Assembly (NCBI GenBank): GCA_903900705.1
Contig: CAIUOG010000098.1
Location: 1 to 52,343 of the forward strand
Reading direction: 5' to 3'
Length of the DNA stretch: 52,343 nt
Source of the DNA: an uncultured Acidobacteriia bacterium
GTDB lineage: Bacteria > Acidobacteriota > Terriglobia > Bryobacterales > Bryobacteraceae
A model generated the notes under the pieces. It saw nothing but the letters and a program-made list of their open reading frames with translations. It was not told the origin of the DNA and did not search any database. Of this stretch, positions 1 through 9,749 are shown in pieces. A program made the translations under genes and the position numbers. Within the stretch, counting starts at the first letter, position 1. Every line of letters begins with the position of its first letter.

Positions 1-1593
1 ATGATTCAGCTGGAGTTCGCGCAGGGTGGTCAGCGGCGTCAGTTGGCGGAGCCCTTCATCGGTGAGGTCGGTGCTGGTGAGGTCGAGCTTTTCGAGATGA
101 CGGAGTGACGCGAGGTTCGAAAGCGCCTTGTCACTGATTTCGACATAGCCGAGCCGCAGATTCACCAGGCCCGGCATGCCGCCCAGTTCCACCAGGCCGC
201 TATCGTCCATCTTCGAACTGGAAAGATCGATCTCGCGCAGGTCTTTCATGCCCTTCAGATGAGACAGGCCCGGTCCTTTCACCAGACTGGCGGCCATCCG
301 CAGAGAGCGCAGATGAGTGAGGGATTCGAGCTTTGCCAGACTCACGTCGGAAACCGTGGTGTTGCTCAGATTCAGCTCCGTGAGCCCGGTCATGCGGGAA
401 ACGAATTCGAGGCCAGGGTCGGCAATCTGCGTCACGGAAAGGTCGAGTCTTTCAAGATGCTTCAGACCGACGAGCCAGGCCAGTTGCGCATCGCTGATGG
501 ACGTGGAAGCGAGGTTCACGCCGGTCACCTGCCCGTTCACCGATTCCGTGGAGCCGCCCAGCGCTTTCACCCATGAGGAGATGGCCGCTTCGCTGCCGGA
601 AGCCGGCTGGGCGGCGCCTGGCGTCTTCTGTTTTGGCGCGGACGAGCCGACAAAACGGATCCGAACCCCGGGCAGCGCGGCGCGCAACGCGTCAAGACCG
701 TTCGCGGTCACGTTGGTGTATCGCACGTCGAGGTCCGTCAGATGTTTGAGCCCCTGCAGTTTCGCGAGACCGGAGTTTGTGATGTGCGTGCGGTAGAGCG
801 TGAGCACCTCCAGATTCGGCAGCCCGGCGAGCACATCCATGGAAGCATCTGAAGCCTGCGCGCCAAGCAGATTCAGGCGACGCAGCGACCGGATCCGGCC
901 GAGCGATTCCACGCCCCTGTCGGTGACGCGCGCGCCGGAAAGATCGAGTTCTTCCAGGGCCGGAAGATCTTTCAGGTATTGCAGCCCCTCATCGGTCACC
1001 AGCGTGTCTTTGAGAAGCAGTCGGCGCAGTTCCTTCAGGCCCGCCATGCCCTTCATCCCCTCGTCTGTGAACGGGTTGTAGGTCAGATCGAGATTGCGCA
1101 GGTTTGCGAGCGGGGAGAGATTGATTTTGGCGAGGCGGCATTGCTTGCAGCGAAGCTCGCGCAGGTTTTTCCAGGTGAAGAGTTCCGCGATTTCCTTGTC
1201 GCCCACTTCGATCTCCGCGTTGTAGTGCCAGCCGAAGGCCAGGCGCTCGACGCCGGTGAGTGTGGAAAAAGCATGGAAGACGCCGGCCTTGTCCTCATTG
1301 CCGCCTCCCGGATTCCAGATGGGACCCGGCAGATACAGTTCGCGCAGGTGGGGCAGACCTTCCAGTTTCTTCAGTTCCGCCGGGTGCATCACGCCCGCGG
1401 TGAGGTCGATGGAGACGATGTGAATCTCTCCCGCCGGGAGCTGCGAAACATCAGTGAGTGGGGCTTTGCCGCCCTCCAGCAAAACGGTGCCTTCCCAGCG
1501 CAATGCCCATTCGGCGATCTCGCGTTCGGTCGCGGCCTGCGCCAGAAAAACGGCACACGCGAAGAAAATGACAGTTCGAAGCACCCTGGGCAT
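1..1593 (-). CDS. Secreted leucine-rich-repeat protein (3' end off the left edge)
   Basis: The reverse strand is open from an ATG at 1593 to the window edge, giving 531 residues with no stop, so the C-terminus lies outside. The N-terminus (MPRVLRTVIFFACAVFLAQA) is a signal peptide. From about residue 75 onward the protein is built of LRRs of about 23-24 residues with the pattern LxxLxxLxLsxTxvtDxGLxxL, for example 'LRRLLLKDTLVTDEGLQYL' and 'LERLDLSVTQIADPGLEFV'. A proline/alanine/serine-rich break near residues 285-300 separates two LRR blocks. This repeat class is common in Planctomycetes and Acidobacteria exported proteins and usually mediates protein binding; no catalytic motif is visible. 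The next gene downstream in the text (1672) is divergent. The partner is unknown. Confidence 0.85.
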   Translation of the reverse strand, partial: MPRVLRTVIFFACAVFLAQAATEREIAEWALRWEGTVLLEGGKAPLTDVSQLPAGEIHIVSIDLTAGVMHPAELKKLEGLPHLRELYLPGPIWNPGGGNEDKAGVFHAFSTLTGVERLAFGWHYNAEIEVGDKEIAELFTWKNLRELRCKQCRLAKINLSPLANLRNLDLTYNPFTDEGMKGMAGLKELRRLLLKDTLVTDEGLQYLKDLPALEELDLSGARVTDRGVESLGRIRSLRRLNLLGAQASDASMDVLAGLPNLEVLTLYRTHITNSGLAKLQGLKHLTDLDVRYTNVTANGLDALRAALPGVRIRFVGSSAPKQKTPGAAQPASGSEAAISSWVKALGGSTESVNGQVTGVNLASTSISDAQLAWLVGLKHLERLDLSVTQIADPGLEFVSRMTGLTELNLSNTTVSDVSLAKLESLTHLRSLRMAASLVKGPGLSHLKGMKDLREIDLSSSKMDDSGLVELGGMPGLVNLRLGYVEISDKALSNLASLRHLEKLDLTSTDLTDEGLRQLTPLTTLRELQLNH

Positions 1594-1671
1594 CAGGCGT
1601 TATTCTACAGAATGTATAGTTAACGTTATCGGTTCGCCCTCCGGCGGCCGCCCACTGCGCGAGGAACAGGC

Positions 1672-3663
1672 TTGCTGAAACGCTTTACACTCATTGGCTT
1701 AACGGTCGGATCGCTGCTGGTCCGGAGTGCCCTGGCACAAACGGGCGGTTTCCAGACCGGTCTGTACCCGATACTCGAAAAGGCCAACTGCCGGGCGTGC
1801 CATTACACGGATGGCGTGGCCTCCGCCACGCGCCTGCATTTTCCTGAAGCCGATGCGCCCGCGGCGAAGATCGAAGCCTTCGGAAAATCGCTGGTGAACC
1901 TGGTGGATCGCGAGCATCCCGAAGCCTCCCTGCTGCTGAAGAAGCCGACGATGGCGGTGCCCCATGCGGGCGGGCAGAAGATCAAACCTGGCACGCCGGA
2001 GGAAGCGGCGCTGAAAGCCTGGATCGCGCAACTGGCGAAGCTTTCGGGTGGGGACCTGGCTCAGGCGCTCCGGTACCGGGAGCAGGAAAGCAGCGGCGCG
2101 GGCGCGGCCCGGCATGACGCGGAACTTCGCCGCCTCACCCACAGCCAGTTCAACCACACGGTGCGGGATCTGCTGGGCGACCAGACCACTCCCGCGAATC
2201 AGTTTCCGCCGGAAGACTTCATTAACGGCTATAAGAACCAGACGCAGGGCCAGAGCCTTTCGCCGCTGCTGGTGGAGGCCTACAGCGCCGCGGCCGAACG
2301 GCTGGCGCGCTCGGCTTTTCAGGGGGGCGACACGCATCATCTGATCCCCTGCAAGCCTTCGGCCCCCTGCCGTGCGCGCTTCATCCGGGAGTTTGGTCTG
2401 AAGGCCTTTCGCCGTCCATTGGACGCGGGCGAAGCCAAGCGCTACGAGGCGCTGATGGCGAAGGAAACCGATTTCCTGAAGGGCGCGCAACTGGTGCTCG
2501 AAGCCATGCTGCAGAGCCCGAATTTCATCTTCCGGCTGGATTCCACCGACGAACCGAAACTCCGGGCGTGGGCCACCGCCAGCCGTCTTTCCTATGCGCT
2601 CTGGGACACCATGCCTGACGCGGAACTCTTCGCCGCCGCCGACAAGGGCGAACTTTCCACCCGCGCCGGGCTGGAAAAACAGACCCGCCGCCTTCTGGCC
2701 GACCCCAAAGCGAAGGAAGCGCTGAATGAATTCATCAGCCAGTGGCTGCGGTTTGACCGCCTGCTGACCGCCAGCAAAGACCGCCGCAAGTTCCCGCTCT
2801 ACACCCGCGAAACCGCTAACGCCATGACTGAGGAAGCGCGCACGTTCGTGAGCGATCTGGTCTGGAACAACCGCAACTTCATGACGCTGTTCACGGCGGA
2901 TTTTGGCTATGTGAGTCCGGAACTGGCCGGCATTTATGGCGTGAAGCCGCCCGCCAAAGACTTCGACCGCGTGCCGTTTCCCGCCGGTTCCGAGCGCGCG
3001 GGCCTGTTGGGCCAGGGGCTGTTTCTCTCGCTCACGGCCAAGCCCGATGAATCTTCGCCCACCGCGCGCGGACTCTTTGTGCGGGAACAGTTCCTGTGCC
3101 AGCACGTGCCCGATCCGCCTCCCGGCGTCGATACGAACCTGCCCGCCGTTACTGAGGCGAAGCCACAGACCAATCGCGACCGGATGAGCGAACACGCCAC
3201 GAATCCCACCTGCGCGAACTGCCATAAGCTGATGGACCAGATCGGCTTCGGCCTCGAAAAGTTCGACGCCGTGGGGGCGCGCCGCGATCAGGTGGTTCTT
3301 GAATTCCGGGGCGGTGGCCGGGGTGTGGCGGCGCGCAAGGTGAATCTCGACATCAATACGAACGCGTATGTCGCGGGTCTGCCGGACTCGAACTTCACGT
3401 CGCCGAAGGAATTGGGCAATCTGCTTGCGAAGACTTCGCTTTGCCAGGAATGCATGGTGAAGCAGTACTTCCGGTATTCGTCGGGGCGGCTTGAGACGCC
3501 CGCGGACCGGCCGGTGATTAACAAGGCCGTTGCAGTGTTTCGTCAGTCGGATTACAAGTACCAGGAAATGATTGTGGCTCTGACGCTGGAGCGCGAATTT
3601 CCGGATAAAATATCAGAAACGAAGGAAGCCACCCATGTCGCAAGTCATCACCAGCCGCGTTAG
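1672..3663 (+). CDS. DUF1592-family secreted heme protein (planctomycete-type cytochrome)
   Basis: The product has 663 residues and a signal peptide (cleavage near ALAQ, residue 23). The order matches the DUF1587/1595/1592/1588/1585 family: an N-terminal heme motif CRACH (C40, C43, H44), a DUF1587-like block from about 150 ('[18 protein letters not shown]'), DUF1595 ('[17 protein letters not shown]'), DUF1592 ('[16 protein letters not shown]'), DUF1588 with a second CxxCH (C514, C517, H518, '[19 protein letters not shown]') and DUF1585 at the end. Two covalent hemes in the periplasm are expected. The substrate of this family is not known. The start is TTG at 1672, chosen because GAGG lies about 8 bases upstream and the signal peptide follows directly. 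The gene overlaps the DUF1552 gene by 29 bases, the usual pairing, so the two are co-translated. Confidence 0.9.
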   Translation: MLKRFTLIGLTVGSLLVRSALAQTGGFQTGLYPILEKANCRACHYTDGVASATRLHFPEADAPAAKIEAFGKSLVNLVDREHPEASLLLKKPTMAVPHAGGQKIKPGTPEEAALKAWIAQLAKLSGGDLAQALRYREQESSGAGAARHDAELRRLTHSQFNHTVRDLLGDQTTPANQFPPEDFINGYKNQTQGQSLSPLLVEAYSAAAERLARSAFQGGDTHHLIPCKPSAPCRARFIREFGLKAFRRPLDAGEAKRYEALMAKETDFLKGAQLVLEAMLQSPNFIFRLDSTDEPKLRAWATASRLSYALWDTMPDAELFAAADKGELSTRAGLEKQTRRLLADPKAKEALNEFISQWLRFDRLLTASKDRRKFPLYTRETANAMTEEARTFVSDLVWNNRNFMTLFTADFGYVSPELAGIYGVKPPAKDFDRVPFPAGSERAGLLGQGLFLSLTAKPDESSPTARGLFVREQFLCQHVPDPPPGVDTNLPAVTEAKPQTNRDRMSEHATNPTCANCHKLMDQIGFGLEKFDAVGARRDQVVLEFRGGGRGVAARKVNLDINTNAYVAGLPDSNFTSPKELGNLLAKTSLCQECMVKQYFRYSSGRLETPADRPVINKAVAVFRQSDYKYQEMIVALTLEREFPDKISETKEATHVASHHQPR

Positions 3664-4972
3664 GACCTCCCGCCGCACCCTGCTGAAGGGTTTGACAGCG
3701 GCCGGGGCTCGTATTGCCATCGGGCTGCCGCCGCTTGCGTCGATGTTTAACTCCACCGGCACGGCCTATGCGGCAACGCCCGAAACGGCCGGGGCGGCCA
3801 AGCCGATCGAGAGCCGCTTCGTGCTCTGGTTTAACGGCAACGGCATTCCGGAACGTTACTGGATTCCCTCGGAAGAAGGCGCGGATTACGAAATCACGCC
3901 TTGTCTGTCCCCGCTCGCGGCGTGGCGGAAGGACGTGCATATTCTGAGCGGCGTGGACAACGCGGCGGCGGGCGGCAAGGGCAACGGCCACACGAACTCG
4001 ATGAGCGGCCTGATGACCGGTACCGACTTCACCGGTCGCGGCGCGGGCGGGCCGTCGATCGATCAGATTATTGCTTCGAAGATCGGCACGGAGTCGCGCT
4101 TCCGTTCGCTGCAGATCGGTGTGGCGCAGGAGTCGTTCGGCGAGAGCATGCAGCGCAATATGAGCTGGGCCGGACGCGAGCGCGCTCTGCCGCCGGAGAT
4201 GATTCCGCACCGCCTTTTCGACCGCCTCTTTGGCGCGCAGGAAGAAGGCTGGGTGAACCGCAAACGCAGCGTTCTCGATACCGTGATGGCGGATGCCAAC
4301 GCGCTCCAGGCGAAGTTGCCGGTGGAGGACAAGGCGCGGGTGGACGAGCACCTTTCCGGCATTCGCGATCTGGAACGCGCCATCGCCGGGCTGCCTCCGG
4401 AGTACCGCAAGATCGATCCGCCGGATTTTGACGGCGACATGAAAGACTGGCCCCGCATAGCGAAACTGCAGAGTGATCTTCTGGTGCAGGCCTTCGCGAC
4501 ACGGCAGACCCGTGTTGCCTCCTATATGCTGACGAAGTGCCAGAGCATTACGCGCTTCCCGTGGCTGGGCTATACCTCCGCCCGGCACCACGATTACACG
4601 CACGCGGAAGGCAAGACTTCGGGTGCGGACGGCGTGGAAGGACAGAAGGTTCTGCGCGACATCTGCCGCTGGCATGTGGAGGAGTTCGCGTATCTGGTGT
4701 CGAAGCTGGAATCCATTCCGGAAGGCGACGGCTCTCTGTTCGACCACACCACGATCATCTACACGCACGAGCATGCGGAGGCGAATCCGCACAAGAACAG
4801 CGGTCTGGCGATGATTGTGGCGGGTGGCAGTAAGAAACTGGCCAGGGGCGCTCACACGCGGGTCACCGGAACCGTGGCGGATGTTTATGTCACCGTGGCC
4901 GATGAGGTGGTGGGCGCGGGGATTGGCAAGTTCCCCACGGCATCCCGGAAGATGGGCGCGCTGCTCACATAG
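3635..4972 (+). CDS. DUF1552 family Tat-exported protein
   Basis: The product has 445 residues. The N-terminus carries a twin-arginine signal ([19 protein letters not shown], then a cleavage-like TAYA near residue 46), so it is exported folded. The body matches DUF1552: '[18 protein letters not shown]', '[19 protein letters not shown]', '[14 protein letters not shown]' and the end segment '[19 protein letters not shown]'. DUF1552 proteins show a distant resemblance to the alkaline-phosphatase/sulfatase-like DUF1501 family, but no activity is established. It almost always follows a DUF1592 protein, as here with a 29-base overlap, which suggests a two-component extracytoplasmic redox or degradative unit. 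The next gene begins 96 bases later. Confidence 0.9.
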   Translation: MSQVITSRVRTSRRTLLKGLTAAGARIAIGLPPLASMFNSTGTAYAATPETAGAAKPIESRFVLWFNGNGIPERYWIPSEEGADYEITPCLSPLAAWRKDVHILSGVDNAAAGGKGNGHTNSMSGLMTGTDFTGRGAGGPSIDQIIASKIGTESRFRSLQIGVAQESFGESMQRNMSWAGRERALPPEMIPHRLFDRLFGAQEEGWVNRKRSVLDTVMADANALQAKLPVEDKARVDEHLSGIRDLERAIAGLPPEYRKIDPPDFDGDMKDWPRIAKLQSDLLVQAFATRQTRVASYMLTKCQSITRFPWLGYTSARHHDYTHAEGKTSGADGVEGQKVLRDICRWHVEEFAYLVSKLESIPEGDGSLFDHTTIIYTHEHAEANPHKNSGLAMIVAGGSKKLARGAHTRVTGTVADVYVTVADEVVGAGIGKFPTASRKMGALLT

Positions 4973-5043
4973 CCGGCGATTTGTTTTTGAACAATCCGTT
5001 TTGAACGATCCCTTCAGGATTCCTGAAAGGTGTGGCGCGGCGA

Positions 5044-5058
5044 TTGGTGATATACCAA
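5044..5058. promoter_or_regulatory. Short inverted repeat before the GH28 gene
   Basis: Arms TTGGT and ACCAA are perfect complements separated by GATAT, ending 10 bases before the ATG at 5069. The centre (GATATACC) also resembles a -10 element, so this could be a promoter-overlapping operator for the hydrolase. The arms are only five bases long and chance is not excluded. Confidence 0.25.
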
Positions 5059-5068
5059 CGGATGTCTC

Positions 5069-6442
5069 ATGAATCGCCGAACTTTTCTCACTCATACAGC
5101 CGCCCTCGCCGCCGGCACTCGTTTGCTGCGGGCGGATAGCGGCGCCGAGGCCCAGACGCCGGAGTCCATCCTCAGCCGCATTCAGGCCCCGGTCTTCCCC
5201 AAACGGGATTTCGACATCACGAAATACGGCGCTGAAGCGGGTGGCGTGAAGGACTGCACGGAAGCTATCCGCAAGGCGATTGCGGCCTGTACAAAAGCGG
5301 GCGGCGGGCGCGTGGTGGTCCCGGCGGGGGTCTTTCTTACCGGCCCGATTCACCTCGACAACAACGTCAACCTGTTTGTCAGCGAGGGCGCAACGCTGCG
5401 CTTCAGCAATAATCCTGAGCACTATCTGCCAGTGGTCTTCACGCGCTTTGAAGGCACCGAGTGCATGAACTACTCGCCGCTGATCTACGCGTTTGAAAAG
5501 ACGAATATCGGCATCACGGGTACGGGCACGCTGGATGGCGGCGCGGACGCGCAGCACTGGTGGCCGTGGAAGGGCGGCGTTCACAAAGACGGCGGGCCCA
5601 GCCAGACGCCGGATACGAAGGCGCTGGTGGCTTCCGGCGAAGCGAATGTGCCGGTGAAGGAGCGTATTTACGGCGCCGGCCATTACCTGCGCCCCAACTT
5701 TCTGCAGCCGAATCGCTGCACCAATGTGATCTTCGACGGGCTGAAGATTCGCAACTCCCCCATGTGGGAAGTGAACCCGGTGATGTGTAAGAACGTGATT
5801 GTGCGGAATCTGGACATCGACACGCATGGCCCCAATAACGACGGCGTTGATCCGGAAAGCTGCACCGATGTGTTGATCGAAAACTGCACGTTCAGCACGG
5901 GCGACGACTGCATCGCGATCAAGTCCGGCCGCAACGCGGATGGCCGTCGCGTGAATGCCCCGTGCGCCAATCTGGTGATCCGGAACTGCAATATGAAAGA
6001 CGGGCACGGGGGCGTTTCCATCGGCAGCGAAGTCTCGGGCGGCATCCGCAATGTGTTCGTCGAGAACTGCCAGATGAGCAGCCCGAACCTGCAGCGGGCG
6101 TTGCGCATCAAGACCAATTCCCACCGGGGCGGCGCGATTGAGAATATCTCATTCCGCAAGGTGACGGTGGGGCAGGTGGCGGAAGCGGTGATCGAAGTCG
6201 ACTTCTACTACGAAGAAGGCGAGGGCGGGCCTTTCCAGCCGGTGGTGAACAACGTGGTGGTGGCGGATGTCACCTGCCGGAAGAGCAAATACGGCGTCTT
6301 TTTCCGGGGATACAAGACTGCCCCGATTCGCGGCGTGACCATGTCCGACTGCACGTTCACGAATGCTGCGAAGGACAATCTCTTCCAGAATGTGGAAGAG
6401 GTGAAGCTGACCAACGTGCTGGTGAACGGCAAAAAGCTCTGA
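5069..6442 (+). CDS. Glycoside hydrolase family 28 (polygalacturonase-like)
   Basis: The 457-residue product begins with a Tat-like signal (MNRRTFLTHTAALAAG) and continues as a right-handed beta-helix of the GH28 family. The four family motifs are present: NNDG at 256-259 (usually NTDG), GDDC at 278-281, GHGG at 312-315 and RIK at 346-348. The aspartates D258, D279 and D280 correspond to the catalytic triad that hydrolyses alpha-1,4-galacturonosyl bonds by inversion, and H313 and R346/K348 to substrate-binding residues. The likely role is pectin or related acidic polysaccharide breakdown outside the cytoplasm; xylogalacturonan or rhamnogalacturonan specificity cannot be told. It stands alone, with 96 bases upstream carrying a short palindrome. 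Confidence 0.92.
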   Translation: MNRRTFLTHTAALAAGTRLLRADSGAEAQTPESILSRIQAPVFPKRDFDITKYGAEAGGVKDCTEAIRKAIAACTKAGGGRVVVPAGVFLTGPIHLDNNVNLFVSEGATLRFSNNPEHYLPVVFTRFEGTECMNYSPLIYAFEKTNIGITGTGTLDGGADAQHWWPWKGGVHKDGGPSQTPDTKALVASGEANVPVKERIYGAGHYLRPNFLQPNRCTNVIFDGLKIRNSPMWEVNPVMCKNVIVRNLDIDTHGPNNDGVDPESCTDVLIENCTFSTGDDCIAIKSGRNADGRRVNAPCANLVIRNCNMKDGHGGVSIGSEVSGGIRNVFVENCQMSSPNLQRALRIKTNSHRGGAIENISFRKVTVGQVAEAVIEVDFYYEEGEGGPFQPVVNNVVVADVTCRKSKYGVFFRGYKTAPIRGVTMSDCTFTNAAKDNLFQNVEEVKLTNVLVNGKKL

Positions 6443-6481
6443 CGCGGGAATAGACTGCGTGCGCCGGGGGATTTTACCGGT

Positions 6482-7021
6482 GTGAAATCTCTCAAAATCA
6501 GTGTTTTCGCACTCGCGCTGGGAGTGTGTCAGCTCTTCGCGCAAACGCCCGGGGTGGGTTCCAAAGCCCCGGACTTCCGTCTTTCCACCATGCAGGCGAA
6601 GCCGGTTCAACTCGCCGGGATCACCGGGAAGGCGAACATTGTCCTGGTGGTGCTGCGCGGCTACCCAGGCTACCAGTGCCCTTACTGCACGCGGCAGGTG
6701 CAGGAGTTCGTCTCTCATGCGCCGGACTTTGCGGCCAAAGGCGCCGAGGTGGTGTTCATCTATCCGGGACCTCCGGACGAAATGCCTTCGAAGGCCGCCG
6801 AATCCGCCGCCGGCAAAGAACTGCCGCCGCACTTCACGCTGCTGCTGGACCCCGGCTACGACTTCACCAATCGCTACGGTCTGCGCTGGGACGCCCCGAA
6901 AGAGACAGCCTACCCGACCACGTATGTTCTCGACAAACAGGGCATGATCGTCTGGCTTAAGAGTGCGAAAGCCCATGCCGGACGCGCGACGGTGGCGGAA
7001 GTTCTGGAAGTCCTGAAATAG
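6482..7021 (+). CDS. Peroxiredoxin/AhpC-TSA-like secreted thiol protein
   Basis: The product has 179 residues. A signal peptide (residues 1-21, ending FAQT) is followed by a thioredoxin-fold domain of the AhpC-TSA/Redoxin class: 'GSKAPDFRLSTMQAKPVQL', then 'LRGYPGYQCPYCTRQ' with C66 and C69 as a CPYC pair, and 'YPTTYVLDKQGMIVWLK' with the cis-proline near residue 142. It probably reduces peroxides or disulfides in the periplasm. The start is GTG at 6482, fixed by the immediate signal peptide. The stop is 20 bases before the cytochrome-copper monooxygenase fusion at 7042, and the two may work together in copper or peroxide handling, which is inference. The exact peroxiredoxin subclass is not certain. 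Confidence 0.82.
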   Translation: MKSLKISVFALALGVCQLFAQTPGVGSKAPDFRLSTMQAKPVQLAGITGKANIVLVVLRGYPGYQCPYCTRQVQEFVSHAPDFAAKGAEVVFIYPGPPDEMPSKAAESAAGKELPPHFTLLLDPGYDFTNRYGLRWDAPKETAYPTTYVLDKQGMIVWLKSAKAHAGRATVAEVLEVLK

Positions 7022-7041
7022 GCCGGATATATTAGAGCTTC

Positions 7042-8337
7042 ATGCTCATCCGAACATTGCCGTTTTTCTTCGCGCTTTCCGCCTTCGGGGCGGGCTATCC
7101 GGCGGGGTTTCAGGATGTGCGGCCGGTGCTGGAAGCCCGCTGCGTGGCGTGTCATCAGCCAGGGGGCGTTGCGCCCATGCCGCTGACGAATTACAGGGAA
7201 GTCCGTCCCTGGGCGAGTGCGATCAAAGAGGCCGTCGTGGCGCGCACTATGCCGCCGTGGCACGCTGCGAAGGGGAGTGCGCATGCGTTCCGCAATGACC
7301 GGTCGCTCACGCAGGCCGAGGTGGACGCGGTGGTCAAATGGGTGGACGCGGGCAGTCCGGAAGGCGGCGCGGTTGCGGTCGACGTTCGGCCGGCCGCAGA
7401 TAACAGGTGGCAACTCGGCAAGCCGGACGTGGTGATTCAGGTCCCCGGTCTGAAGGTGCCGAAGTCCGGCGTGCAGCCCTACAATTTTCTGATTTCCACT
7501 CTCCACATTGAGCACGACACCTGGGTGCGCGCCGCGGAGTTCCGCATCGACCAGACGCAGGTGGTGCATCACATGAACGCCTTCGTGCGCGAACCGGGTT
7601 CCAGCTATCTGGCGGACTTTCCGCATGACCAGATTTTTGTTCCCAGCGTAACGGAACGCGGGAAAAAACGGGCGGGCGAAGCGGTGTTCGCGCGGCGGCA
7701 GTTGCTGCTTGGCTATGAGCCGGGTTATGTCCCGATGCCCTGGCTCGAAGGCGGCGCGAAGCTGATCAAAGCGGGTTCCGACATCGTATTTGAGATGCAC
7801 TTCAACCCGAACGGCAAAGAGGCCGTGGACCACTCGGAACTGGGGCTTTATTTCGCGCCGGAACCACCGCGGCAGAGAGTACTGGCGATCGACACGCTGC
7901 GCGATCTCGACCTCGTGATTCCGCCGCAGGATCCGAACTGCGTTTCGAAAGCCTCCATGACGCTGGGCAGCCCGGCGAAGCTGCTTTCCATCCAGCCGCA
8001 CATGCATGTCCGCGGCAAGGGTATGGAGGTTCGCGCGACGTATCCGGACGGGCGGCGGGAAGTGCTGCTGAGCGTGCCGAAGTATGACTTCAACTGGCAG
8101 ACCACGTACGTTCTGAAAGAGCCCGTGGACCTGCCCAAAGGCACGGTGCTGGACTCGACCGCGTGGTTCAACAATTCACCGAACAACGCCTTCAATCCGG
8201 ACCCCGCGGCGACGGTGCACTGGGGTGATCAGACCACGGATGAAATGCACATTGCATTCCTCGAACTGGTGATCGGGCGGGATGCCAATCCGGAAACCCT
8301 GTTCGTGGCCGCGCCGAAGATGCCGCAGCCGAAGTGA
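7042..8337 (+). CDS. Cytochrome c fused to a copper type II (PHM-like) monooxygenase module
   Basis: The 431-residue product has a signal peptide and then one c-type heme motif, CVACH (C34, C37, H38), in a cytochrome domain of about 90 residues. The rest resembles the two jelly-roll domains of copper type II ascorbate-dependent monooxygenases (peptidylglycine hydroxylase type). All expected copper ligands can be placed: H176-H177 ('QVVHHMNAF') and H253 ('FEMHFNP') for CuH, and H320-M-H322 ('QPHMHVRGKG') with M402 ('TTDEMHIAF') for CuM. The spacings resemble those of the eukaryotic enzyme. The heme could feed electrons that ascorbate supplies in animals. The substrate is unknown. The stop codon abuts the stop of the convergent gene at 8338. 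Confidence 0.82.
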   Translation: MLIRTLPFFFALSAFGAGYPAGFQDVRPVLEARCVACHQPGGVAPMPLTNYREVRPWASAIKEAVVARTMPPWHAAKGSAHAFRNDRSLTQAEVDAVVKWVDAGSPEGGAVAVDVRPAADNRWQLGKPDVVIQVPGLKVPKSGVQPYNFLISTLHIEHDTWVRAAEFRIDQTQVVHHMNAFVREPGSSYLADFPHDQIFVPSVTERGKKRAGEAVFARRQLLLGYEPGYVPMPWLEGGAKLIKAGSDIVFEMHFNPNGKEAVDHSELGLYFAPEPPRQRVLAIDTLRDLDLVIPPQDPNCVSKASMTLGSPAKLLSIQPHMHVRGKGMEVRATYPDGRREVLLSVPKYDFNWQTTYVLKEPVDLPKGTVLDSTAWFNNSPNNAFNPDPAATVHWGDQTTDEMHIAFLELVIGRDANPETLFVAAPKMPQPK

Positions 8338-9720
8338 TCAGATCACTTTGCCGGGGTTGAGAATGCCTTTGGGGTCGAATGCGCGTTTCATGGCGCGCAT
8401 GAGTTCGAGTTCCTCCGGGGTGCGGCAGAGCGGCAGGTAAGCCTTCTTTTCGAGACCGATGCCGTGTTCGGCGGAGACCGAGCCCTGCCGGGACTGCAGC
8501 CCGCCATAGACGATTCGCTCCACCTGATGGCGGGATTCAGGGTCTCCACTGCCAACGTGGACATTCAGATGCAGATTGCCGTCGCCCATGTGCCCGAACA
8601 CAAAACAGACGTTGTGGGGCCAGATGGCAGCGAGCGCGGCGCGCACGTCGGTGACGTAGGACTCCATATGGCGGATGGGCATGCTGACGTCAAAGCCGAA
8701 CCAGGGGCGGAACTGGTGGAACTGGTCCACGTCGTCGCGAATGGCCCAGATGGCCTGCCGTTCCGCCGCGGAGAGCGCCACCACGCAATCGGCGGCCAGA
8801 TCCTCATCGGTGATTTTGTGGAGGGCGTTCTCAAATCGCTCCTGGTCGGTCTTCTGGTCTGAACCCAGCGCATCGGCAATCACATAGAACGGGTAGGTCT
8901 GCGGCAGCAGCGCCCGCTGTCTGGCCGGGGGCGTGGTCATGAGTTTGTAGAACTCGGTCCACATCACTTCGAAAGCGCTGAGCGTGCCGCCCAGGCCCGC
9001 GCTCAGGTGGCGCAGGATCTTCGGCAGATGGCCGAACTGATTCACGGCGATGAGCGCGGTGCTCTGGCTGCGGGGTTGCGGCATCAGCCGCAGGATGGCC
9101 CGTGTGACGATGCCGAGCGTGCCCTCCGAGCCGATGAACAGGTGCTTCAGGTCGTAACCCGAATTGTTCTTGATAATCGGGTACATGGACGAAATCACGG
9201 TGCCGTCCGCCAGTACGGCTTCGAGGCCCAGTATCAGATTGCGGGTCATGCCGAAGCGGATCACCCGGTTGCCGCCCGCGTTGGTGGAGATCAGCCCGCC
9301 AATCATCGCCGAGCCGCGCGCGCCCAGATCAAGCGGGAACATCAGTCCGGAAGCCTCGGCGCGCTGCTGAATCGCCTGGAGCACCACGCCGGACTGGACC
9401 GTCATGCAGGGGCCGTTCTCGTCCACCTCTTCGATCCGGTTCATCAGTTCCAGAGACAGGACGATTTCCGATGGGTGGGCGTGCCCGCCTTCCACCAGAC
9501 CGGTCAGCCCTCCATGCGGCACCACCGGTTGTCCGGCGGCGTGACAGAGCCGGAGGACTGCGGAAACCTCCTCCGTGCTGCGCGGGCGGACCAGCGCGCA
9601 GGCCTGGAGGCTGGTGCGGGAGATCCAGCCGGTGCTGCGGCTCTGCACCGCTTCACCGGTAAGAACATTGCCGGCTCCGACGATGGAGGTGAGTTGGGAA
9701 AGGAGTTCGGTGGAGGCCAA
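8338..9720 (-). CDS. FAD-linked oxidase, GlcD/D-lactate dehydrogenase type
   Basis: The product has 460 residues, normal for the GlcD/D-2-hydroxyacid dehydrogenase family. The N-terminal PCMH FAD-binding domain shows 'ALVRPRSTEEVSAVLRLCH', 'PVVPHGGLTGLVEG', 'GLISTNAGGNRVIRFGMTR' and 'GSEGTLGIVTRAILRL'. The C-terminal FAD-oxidase domain carries the metal-binding 'FGHMGDGNLHLNV' and ends 'SAEHGIGLEKKAY...FDPKGILNPGKV'. It should oxidise a D-2-hydroxyacid (glycolate, D-lactate or 2-hydroxyglutarate) in the cytoplasm or at the membrane. No GlcE or GlcF subunit is nearby, which favours a single-subunit enzyme. The start is TTG at 9720; a stop lies four codons upstream, and the ribosome-binding site is weak, so the start is the least certain part. 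Confidence 0.9.
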   Translation of the reverse strand: MASTELLSQLTSIVGAGNVLTGEAVQSRSTGWISRTSLQACALVRPRSTEEVSAVLRLCHAAGQPVVPHGGLTGLVEGGHAHPSEIVLSLELMNRIEEVDENGPCMTVQSGVVLQAIQQRAEASGLMFPLDLGARGSAMIGGLISTNAGGNRVIRFGMTRNLILGLEAVLADGTVISSMYPIIKNNSGYDLKHLFIGSEGTLGIVTRAILRLMPQPRSQSTALIAVNQFGHLPKILRHLSAGLGGTLSAFEVMWTEFYKLMTTPPARQRALLPQTYPFYVIADALGSDQKTDQERFENALHKITDEDLAADCVVALSAAERQAIWAIRDDVDQFHQFRPWFGFDVSMPIRHMESYVTDVRAALAAIWPHNVCFVFGHMGDGNLHLNVHVGSGDPESRHQVERIVYGGLQSRQGSVSAEHGIGLEKKAYLPLCRTPEELELMRAMKRAFDPKGILNPGKVI

Positions 9721-9749
9721 GAACTCAGTTTATCGTCTGGCTGAAACAG

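Noticed and set aside
5044-5058. Strong claim of a LacI-type operator before the GH28 gene
   Set aside because: Arms of five bases are likely by chance in a sequence of this length, so it is listed only with low confidence.
3518-6124. An 868-codon open frame on the minus strand across the DUF1552 and GH28 genes
   Set aside because: It is rich in His/Arg/Ala with no recognisable domain, runs antisense to two well-supported genes and is explained by high G+C at third positions.
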